A DNA stretch of 21,781 bases. Origin: Acanthaster planci. Lineage: Eukaryota > Echinodermata > Asteroidea > Valvatida > Acanthasteridae. The notes below the pieces were generated by a model that worked only from the letters and a program-made list of their open reading frames with translations, was not told the origin of the DNA and ran no database searches. This document shows positions 15,241 through 21,781 of the stretch, piece by piece; the stretch's first letter is position 1; each line of letters begins with the position of its first letter. A program made the translations under genes and the position numbers. The stretch lies in contig NW_019091479.1 of assembly GCF_001949145.1 (NCBI RefSeq), forward strand, positions 540,668 to 562,448, in the 5' to 3' direction.

Positions 15241-16763
15241 AAACTACAAATGCTCGTTTCATATATTTATCTAAAATGTTCAACTAGAGGAACTTCGAAA
15301 TAGTAACAAGGGAATCAGATTTGGCGCGAAAAGTTCAAGCAGAGTAATACCGTGTAACTGTACTTGGTGAATATCAAGGCATCTATTCGCTCCCAGACTA
15401 CCAAAAGAAGGAGCGATTTTCCGAGCAACAGAGGCTCATTTGGTAGGAACTGCCACGGACTTCATACCACAGAATTGGCCTTATCAGCACATGCAGGTGT
15501 TTTCTTTGAAGCCACCAGCGGCCATCTTACCGTGCCAAATACGATGATAATGCAAAAGCTTGCTCCCCATTTTTAACCAAATTTGTTCGTGGTACTAAGC
15601 TTTTGGAGTTCGGGGATTGTTCACAATTTTGTATTTAATTTTTTTTTTATTTAAAAGAAATGATTTCTGTGTTGTTTTATTAAAAAACTTAACCCTAAAA
15701 GAACTTCGGAAATCATCTGGGTTACTGAGTAGCTATAGCTGCCGAACTTTACTCCCGGCCATCAGGATGTCACCTTCTAGTACACTAAAACAAACAAAAA
15801 AGTTAAATGATATAAAAACTGCAGGTCAACATTTAAGGAAAAGGGAAACGTGTGTTGGAATAGCATGGACTCATTGTTTATTTTTAGCGTCTAATCAAAC
15901 AACGGAATGGATGGCCGTGGAGAAAGTCTCACACTGTATAATTGTTTCTTATTCAGATCAAATGCTGTTTTAAAGTAAGGATTATACAATATCTGAGTAA
16001 ATCCACTCTGTATGATTAATGAATTGATGATCATTAAAAGGAATTATTCGTTCCAATGGGCGCTAACACATTGCAAAAGTCGTGCTATGGAACCGTAGAA
16101 AGTTCTTCGTTGCCTGGTGAAAGGTGGCCGAACGATTAACGCGAAACAGCACCGTTCTACCTTCTAACATGACGACACTTATGAAACACTTTGTATTAGA
16201 TGCTGACGCCCCCAATGTACAAAATATATGTTGAATATGTTCCCCAACAGGTCAAGAAATATTGAAAACAAATTTTCAGTATTTTTCTTGTTTTTCACTC
16301 TTTTTACGGGTGAGGTCATACTCAAAGTTTACACCTTAGCGACAAGAAATTAAGAGTAGGCGACTTATCATGACAGAAATACGCCAAAACACAAGAAAAA
16401 AATGTGCCCGTAATTTTCTCCTTCACAGGGTAAACAACCACAGTCAAAATGTCTCACAGATAATTCTCAGGAGCGGTAAATGTGCATACACTCGTTTCGT
16501 TTGTTTCTATTGGAAAACATCCAAGGTTTGAAAGTAAAATGCATTGTTCTTTCCTTGATGACACCAGTTTCCGGACAGGATGGTTCAGGGTTTGATCGAA
16601 TTAGTCTCGATTGCCAGTCCAGGCAGGCCAGCCCACTTCCCGTAAAGGAGGAAATGACAGCAGCTACTCCACAGCTGCTGGTCAGTGTTGGACACGCAGT
16701 CGCTGTGAAATGATCGTCACACTCTGCGGGATCTATTTTGCTTGATCAATTCTGACTTTGAAG
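15241..16763. other. Spacer and 5' flank of the Ig receptor gene
   Basis: No homologous reading frame was seen. The longest open frame (118 codons, 15617-15973) has random-looking composition. A possible acceptor precedes the receptor start (GATGACACCAG at 16557-16567), so the 5' UTR may be spliced. I could not locate a TATA box or a convincing transcription start. Confidence 0.4.
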
Positions 16764-19334
16764 ATGGCAGTATCATTGGCAATTCGTTCTCTGTTTGTGC
16801 TGGGGTTGTTTTGGTCTCAAGCTGAGGCAGACTTTTTCATTCAGCACCCTGTGGATCTCACAGTACAAGTTGGAGGCGAGGCTCTTTTCTGGTGCGCTAC
16901 TGAGAAAGGGATCCCTTGTCAAAACATGCACTGGGTGTATTCTAACTCTTTGAATGTAGGGGATCCGATAGTTACAATAGGGACCTGCAGCGAACCCACC
17001 TTACAAACGGCTCCATCTAATCTGAAAAGGTTTTCCATCACCTGGAGTGAGAGCCGATATGACATTCGAATTTCCAATATCACTCAAGCTGACAGTGGCA
17101 GGTACGGTTGTAGAGCGCAAGAAGCAAATGGTCAAAGTAATATACATGTATTTTCACAATTCGGTGTTTTGACGGTAATAACACCTGTTCCTGCCCCTCT
17201 ATGCCGAACAAGAGCAGAGACTGTCAATATCAATGACAATGTATCGTTTTTCTGTCAAGTTCCTCCAAATGCCGAAGAGTCGGTAAGTCTGACCTGGTAC
17301 TTCGAACCGATAAGGTACAGACGAGGTGTGAACGATGTAGCGCCAGGACGTAGTTTTACCGAGAAATACCGTCTCCGAGAGAGTGATAATTATGGAAGGT
17401 TTATCTGCATTGCTGGACCTAATTCGCACAACGGACCCAATTGTACTCTGGTTCCGCTTCAGATTCCTACAAACGCCACTATCCGAGTCAATTCATCGCA
17501 CACTGTCAGCAATGCAGACAGCACAACGACGGCGACATTTGACTGTGACGCAGATGCAGTGCCACCTGTCACCAGTTACCAGTGGCGACTGGTGCGTTAT
17601 GACCCAGCGACAAACAAGTGGAAAGATGTCGTAATGGATGACCGCTACAACGTTCTGAACGGGGGTAGGACATTGACAGTTTCACTGACCGGAATGGGTA
17701 GGACTCGTATAGCAGTCTCCTGTACAGCGTCAAACATTCTTGATTTGTCTGCAACCAGCAAGCTGGCCATAAGGTGCGAGGACGGCACTTGGGTGACTGC
17801 ACTGCCCCAGTGTGATTATATGCCAACACAGGCTGCCCAGACTAAACCAAGTGATATCACACTGCTAGTCACTAATAATGCGAACTCTGGTGGTAACAAA
17901 CAAGAAGGTGTGGACGCTGGAATTATTGTAGCGATTGTAATTAGTATACTTGTGCTGTTGATCATAATTGCTTTGCTTCTCTGCTTCTTGATAATAAGAT
18001 CGAGAAGATCGAAAAAGACAAACAATAATAGCGAAAGACTTCAGGCTGCTCCCGGTGTTGCCTACAACACTTACATGTACGAAGACACGGTGGATATAGG
18101 ACGCCAGACGAGTTCATTTCGGGCAAACGCTTTGATGAGTGAGGCTGAAAACGGTATGGCCAACGCGCGTGCCCCTGCAGCTGATACGGTGAATAACAGG
18201 CGAGGACCAGACCACGATGATGCGGACCTTTCCTCTGATGAACGACATGAGGACTCATCTCGACACCTTGAAGGAATTAATGAAAGACAAGCGTATGCTT
18301 CAATCGGTGACGATCATCGTGATTCAGGATTTCACCGATTTGATGTTAGTCGCCATGATGGCGATGTGTATGCTTCCGTCGGCGAGGAAAAGGCGAGTGA
18401 AAACAGCAAGCCACAAATCAAGTATCTTGACAACCCTCAAGACAAATTGTCCGGTTATGAGTCGGTCGAACCAAAGTCTAGACCCTGTGCTTATGAATCA
18501 ATCGATCTGACCACATCTTCGGTCGCAGCTTCTAAGGAAATGGGAAAAACCTCAGATGCAGGACAAAAACCTGCTAAGAATGTGTGCGTGGTTTCTCCGA
18601 CGATTCACGTCGAACGTGAAGGTTCCCAGGTGCTGTACGCTATGCCAGATAAGACAAACAAACAAAACCCTAAACAGGATAACACAGACTCCAAGAATAT
18701 TTCAGTGCCCCACAAATTTGTAAAACCTGCAGGTAAGAGATCAGATGTGCTGTATGCTCTGCCGGACAAGACGTCCCAACGGTCTGCTAAAATCAGTAAT
18801 CAAGAACTGAACAGTTCTGACGAGAAGTTGTCTTTGCCCCCAACGTCTCGCAATTCAACTCCAGAAGTTGTGTATGCGATGCCAGATAAATCGCGTGGTA
18901 AAGCCGAGATTAATCGCAGTTTGTCAAGTGATGCAGTTATGGAAGGTGACAAGTCTGACATATCGACTGGTAAACGGAGCGTGCAATCTCACTCGAAGAG
19001 CAGAACACTGACACCTAGAAAGCCGGAGCGTACTCCCAGCTCCAGACTCGCTGGTTCTCGTGTCTTGAGGAGTAAAAACGAAACTACGGGCCGACTGCAA
19101 AGAAGTTCTTCAGCTGATATCTTAGGCAAAGAAGACGACGTCTCTGCTTTATATGCGAAACCGGACAAGCAAGCTACCACTACGAGCAACGAAACGAGCA
19201 GGGGTACCGGTGCCTCACCAACACCAGTCTATGCTCGACCGGATAAAGGAGAAAAACTACCCGATCAGAACAAGACCGAAAGAGAGGGTAATTCTTCCGG
19301 TAAAACTGAACCCATTTATGCAGACGCCAACTAA
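16764..19334 (+). CDS. Intronless Ig-superfamily receptor with YxxP-repeat cytoplasmic tail
   Basis: Predicted single-pass type I membrane protein of 856 residues; I recognise the architecture but no named orthologue. The start is ATG at 16764 (GAAGATGG, A at -3 and G at +4). Residues 1-22 form a signal peptide ending SQAEA. Ig domains: 1, Cys44-Cys116 with DSGRYGC and an extra Cys52/Cys75 pair; 2, Cys164-Cys215 with SLTWYF and YGRFIC; 3, Cys261-Cys320 with SYQWRL. A short CEDGTWVTALPQC tail (338-350) resembles a sushi-domain end. The transmembrane helix is about 386-411, followed by RSRRSKK. The 445-residue tail has Tyr511, 536, 565 and 577 in Y(A/E)S(I/V) motifs; Tyr565 (SGYESV) fits the ITIM consensus. 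Tyr625, 664, 704, 797 and 823 are in YAxPDK motifs, and Tyr852 in a terminal PIYADAN. It likely signals through phosphotyrosine-SH2 docking; the ligand is unknown. Confidence 0.85.
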   Translation: MAVSLAIRSLFVLGLFWSQAEADFFIQHPVDLTVQVGGEALFWCATEKGIPCQNMHWVYSNSLNVGDPIVTIGTCSEPTLQTAPSNLKRFSITWSESRYDIRISNITQADSGRYGCRAQEANGQSNIHVFSQFGVLTVITPVPAPLCRTRAETVNINDNVSFFCQVPPNAEESVSLTWYFEPIRYRRGVNDVAPGRSFTEKYRLRESDNYGRFICIAGPNSHNGPNCTLVPLQIPTNATIRVNSSHTVSNADSTTTATFDCDADAVPPVTSYQWRLVRYDPATNKWKDVVMDDRYNVLNGGRTLTVSLTGMGRTRIAVSCTASNILDLSATSKLAIRCEDGTWVTALPQCDYMPTQAAQTKPSDITLLVTNNANSGGNKQEGVDAGIIVAIVISILVLLIIIALLLCFLIIRSRRSKKTNNNSERLQAAPGVAYNTYMYEDTVDIGRQTSSFRANALMSEAENGMANARAPAADTVNNRRGPDHDDADLSSDERHEDSSRHLEGINERQAYASIGDDHRDSGFHRFDVSRHDGDVYASVGEEKASENSKPQIKYLDNPQDKLSGYESVEPKSRPCAYESIDLTTSSVAASKEMGKTSDAGQKPAKNVCVVSPTIHVEREGSQVLYAMPDKTNKQNPKQDNTDSKNISVPHKFVKPAGKRSDVLYALPDKTSQRSAKISNQELNSSDEKLSLPPTSRNSTPEVVYAMPDKSRGKAEINRSLSSDAVMEGDKSDISTGKRSVQSHSKSRTLTPRKPERTPSSRLAGSRVLRSKNETTGRLQRSSSADILGKEDDVSALYAKPDKQATTTSNETSRGTGASPTPVYARPDKGEKLPDQNKTEREGNSSGKTEPIYADAN

Positions 19335-19407
19335 CCTATACATGCACCTGCAAAAAGTATTATTGTGATGTAAGGTGAAGGTGAAAAGACACAATTTACC
19401 TGTACTT

Positions 19408-19413
19408 AATAAA
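19408..19413 (+). promoter_or_regulatory. Candidate polyadenylation signal of the Ig receptor gene
   Basis: Canonical AATAAA 74 nt after the TAA stop, implying a short 3' UTR if used. No experimental support. Confidence 0.5.
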
Positions 19414-20860
19414 ATCCGCGGTTTTTTGAGGTAATCTGCTGTATGTTGTACATATGGGAACAATTGCTGATGCTCCACACTGTGTTTGAAAGGTTCCGAA
19501 GATATTACGAATAAGTCTTTTGGTCCTTTGTTATCATTTAAGAAAAGTACAAACATCTTGCCAACACTTAGATTGTTATCGGAAGAAAGTGGAGAGAGCT
19601 AAAAGCCAATCGTCTCAATTTTGCTCAGCTCAGTAATAACTTCGAACAAGGGAACAATTAATCATTAATGAGAAAAGATATTCCCATTTATATTATACAC
19701 TTGTACCACGAAAAGTGTGACTTATTTTCCCAACATTTCGCTTTGAATAATTGAAAATTGTTTAACGACCTTGTATGAATATGCTGGCCTGGCATTCCCC
19801 TGTACAAAGATATCCTTGCACTATTATGATTTCCTCTATTTGTAAAAAATATAGTATCACAGAATATATGTAAAAAATTGTTATAAATATAAAAAAACAT
19901 TCTAAAACTAATATGGAGGACAAAAGTTTTATTTCACGTGTAATTATTGTTAAATGCATCAACTTACTTTTTTCCTTGTTATCAGAGCTTGTTTGTCTGA
20001 CGTTTAAAATATTTTATATATGATTTCTCTTTTAGCAAGAGTACAGGAATCAATATACATTTGCATCTAAACTGAGCATCGTTTTATGGTGTCATGGTGT
20101 CACGTGATGCGGAACAATGCTGCATTGCTAAGTGGGGCGTGTGATGCGGTAACAACAGACAATTTACTTCCTCATTTCGATTTTATCGACAGCGATCACA
20201 TGTCCAGGGACTCAACCGTTAATCCAACGAGTATCCTATTCTGTGAAAGCACACTGATACTTGTTTCTGGACAATCTAAGTGTAAAAAGTAGACATTTCA
20301 AACGTTTAAAGACATTTGGGACATTATATAGCACTATTAAAGCGATATGAGATTCCACATGTCTGTTGTAAAAGGAATCCATTTTTTTCATCACTATCTG
20401 ATTAGAGCAGTATCTTTGGTTTATACGTGTCCTTATACAACCTGCACTCGGTATTCTGATTCGCCGGACCATGGCGTAGAGGAGTAAGGTTTTCTGGTTA
20501 GGATATTCCATAACTATTTGCTATAGGAAGATGAATCGATGCTCGTGGCTGGTATTTTCATTTGAATGGCTTATGATTGTGCACGGAGGGCTTCCATCGG
20601 TAATTCATCCACGGTTTTCGTTTGTGTTTTTTTTTGGGGGGGTGTTACAATACTGGTATTTTCTATAGAGAACAAAGTGGAATCTGGAATCATACCAGCA
20701 ACAAAACTGATTCACGGCTCAAGGTTTTGATTCATAGCATCCGAGGTTCAGACTTTATGCGGGTACGAAACGGGACAGAAAGGCACGGTATTCATGCCAT
20801 AACATTGCGAGGTGGTTATTTTAACAAGAACCTAGGCGCAGGTTCCGGTTAAAGCAGTCA
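19414..20860. other. Spacer between the Ig receptor and the SLC46-like gene
   Basis: AT-rich sequence with no recognised coding frame or RNA gene. Local marks are a CACGTG at 20101-20106 and a T-run followed by a G-run near 20628-20642. The last 60 bases before the next entry presumably contain promoter sequence, but no TATA or initiator is convincing. Confidence 0.4.
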
Positions 20861-21377
20861 ACGCTCGAATTGTACAGACTTCCGTGGGACAGACAGCGTG
20901 TTCCAGAGACTAATCCCGTTTGGTGAGTACAAATGATATGTATTTTGAAACACAGATGTCCTCTCTCTCATAAGGCAGGGTGAGTTCACCCGGTGTCCTG
21001 AAGTAAGTTGTCCTGTTTTTCGTGAGTAAATCACGCATCTACGTTCTTTTTCATTTCTAGTCCATATTATCTCAGTGTATGGCCCGTGTGATTTTTAGTT
21101 TCATCGTCTTGTTCAACTGCAACCGTATCTTCTACAGCCTAGACTCTTAGATCTCGGTTACCATTTTAGTCTTTCCGTCCATCCATTATCATTTTCTTTA
21201 GATATCACATATACCTGCCGACCGTTTCTGTTTTATTTGCTTGTTTCTGTCTTGATATCTTTCAATCTAATTTTCTGACGTACTCAGACATAGGTAAAAT
21301 GCGTCTCCTCGCAGCCCAAACCTTTCTGAAGCGCATGATTTATAAGTGATATGTACATTGTAAATTTTCGTCTCCAG
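20861..21377 (+). other. Likely non-coding first exon and first intron of the SLC46-like gene
   Basis: A near-consensus donor, TTTG|GTGAGTAC, has its GT at 20923-20924. The next plausible acceptor, TCGTCTCCAG, ends at 21377, three bases before the transporter ATG. This gives a 455-bp intron in the 5' UTR. The 5' limit of the first exon is a guess. Confidence 0.5.
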
Positions 21378-21380
21378 AAA

Positions 21381-21781
21381 ATGGCGGAAGGGGATACCAG
21401 TCTCTCCCGCGTGATCCCGCTCAAGTTGCTGCTGTTTATCTTCTCATTTCTGAGTGGGATTTCATTTGCTGCGGCCTGTATCGTGTCGCTGCAAGCATTA
21501 GAATATCTCGTTACTATCGAGTTGGGTTATATGGAAGGGGATAATAAGATGACGTCATCTGGACAAGGTGGTCCGTGTAGCTCACAGAACACCACCTACG
21601 AGAACAACTCAACGGCTGCTGCCAACGTTGAAATCCAAGAGAGAACAACTCTATTTGTGACAGTTACTAGTATCCTAGGGAACCTTCCATCGTTAATAGT
21701 GACACTTCTTGCTGCAGCAAACATGGATTTAATGAACACAAATAAACGAAAGTTTGCCCTTCTACCGTGCGTTGGCTATAC
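21381..21781 (+). CDS. SLC46/PCFT-like MFS transporter, N-terminal part, cut by window end
   Basis: An open frame of 133 codons starts at ATG in a strong context (AAAATGG) and is still open at the window edge. The order of features matches the N-terminus of the SLC46 family (proton-coupled folate transporter and relatives): a short cytoplasmic start, a first membrane helix (about residues 11-33), an extracellular loop with Cys and NTT/NST glycosylation sites, then a second helix (TTLFVTVTSILGNLPSL to about 122) and KRKFALLPCVGY. In typical members the loop after helix 2 reads SDRxGRR; here it is NMDLMNTNKRK, a weak match. The fit to MFS is good. Assignment to SLC46 rests mainly on the loop layout and the LLPCVGY end. 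Confidence 0.6.
   Translation, partial: MAEGDTSLSRVIPLKLLLFIFSFLSGISFAAACIVSLQALEYLVTIELGYMEGDNKMTSSGQGGPCSSQNTTYENNSTAAANVEIQERTTLFVTVTSILGNLPSLIVTLLAAANMDLMNTNKRKFALLPCVGY

Noticed and set aside
15617-15973. 118-codon plus-strand frame
   Set aside because: No signal for homology, no domain pattern, and composition typical of chance frames in AT-rich spacer.
16758-16763. TTG as start of the Ig receptor
   Set aside because: ATG six bases downstream has a strong initiation context and gives a better signal peptide, and animal genes rarely initiate at TTG.
1-21781. CRISPR array, bacterial operon or phage defence system
   Set aside because: Intron-exon structure and animal protein families show this is eukaryotic DNA. 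The tandem arrays lack spacer-repeat organisation.

Overview
The window is animal genomic DNA. Genes are split by many short exons with GT-AG introns, introns and spacers carry non-autonomous transposons and minisatellites, and there is one assembly gap (77 N at 3020-3096). A C-type lectin joined to a PAN/apple domain, an orphan Ig-superfamily receptor, an SLC46-like transporter and a tRNA-headed SINE would fit an invertebrate deuterostome. My best guess is a lancelet (Branchiostoma). The species is inferred from the type of content, not from any single diagnostic sequence.

Region 1 (1 to about 10.5 kb, + strand) is the 3' part of a NEURL4 (neuralized-like protein 4) gene. I could splice 21 coding exons (347-10473) into one frame of 1008 codons plus stop. 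They encode four neuralized homology repeats (NHR), then a C-terminal module with a Cys-rich CxCxxC knuckle. The end of that module resembles the ADP-ribosyltransferase (PARP) fold and keeps a candidate His-Tyr-Glu triad. Upstream exons, probably with two more NHRs, lie outside the window. The introns hold a piggyBac-like MITE (5941-6538), a hAT-like MITE with a near-perfect 8-bp target duplication (9049-9490), a 20-21 bp minisatellite, and degenerate repeats around the assembly gap.

Region 2 (10.5-16.7 kb) is gene-poor. It contains a 15-bp G-rich minisatellite just after NEURL4, a promoter-like patch followed by a strong splice donor (12690-12855), and a decayed C-type lectin plus PAN/apple gene (13333-13946) with two frameshifts and an internal stop. 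It also has an NRF1-like palindrome with a CCAAT box (14849-14892) and two convergent tRNA-derived elements (14968-15240).

Region 3 (16764-19334, + strand) is an intronless gene for a single-pass Ig-superfamily receptor of 856 residues. Its long cytoplasmic tail carries five YAxPDK repeats (YxxP, the Crk/Nck-type SH2 docking motif) and four Y(A/E)S(I/V) repeats, one of which matches the ITIM consensus. This is the most unusual protein in the window.

Region 4 (about 20.9 kb to the end, + strand) is the 5' end of an MFS transporter gene of SLC46/PCFT type. It has a likely non-coding first exon, an intron at 20923-21377, and a coding exon starting at 21381 that runs off the window. I see no functional coupling among these genes. 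They look like ordinary neighbours rather than a cluster.
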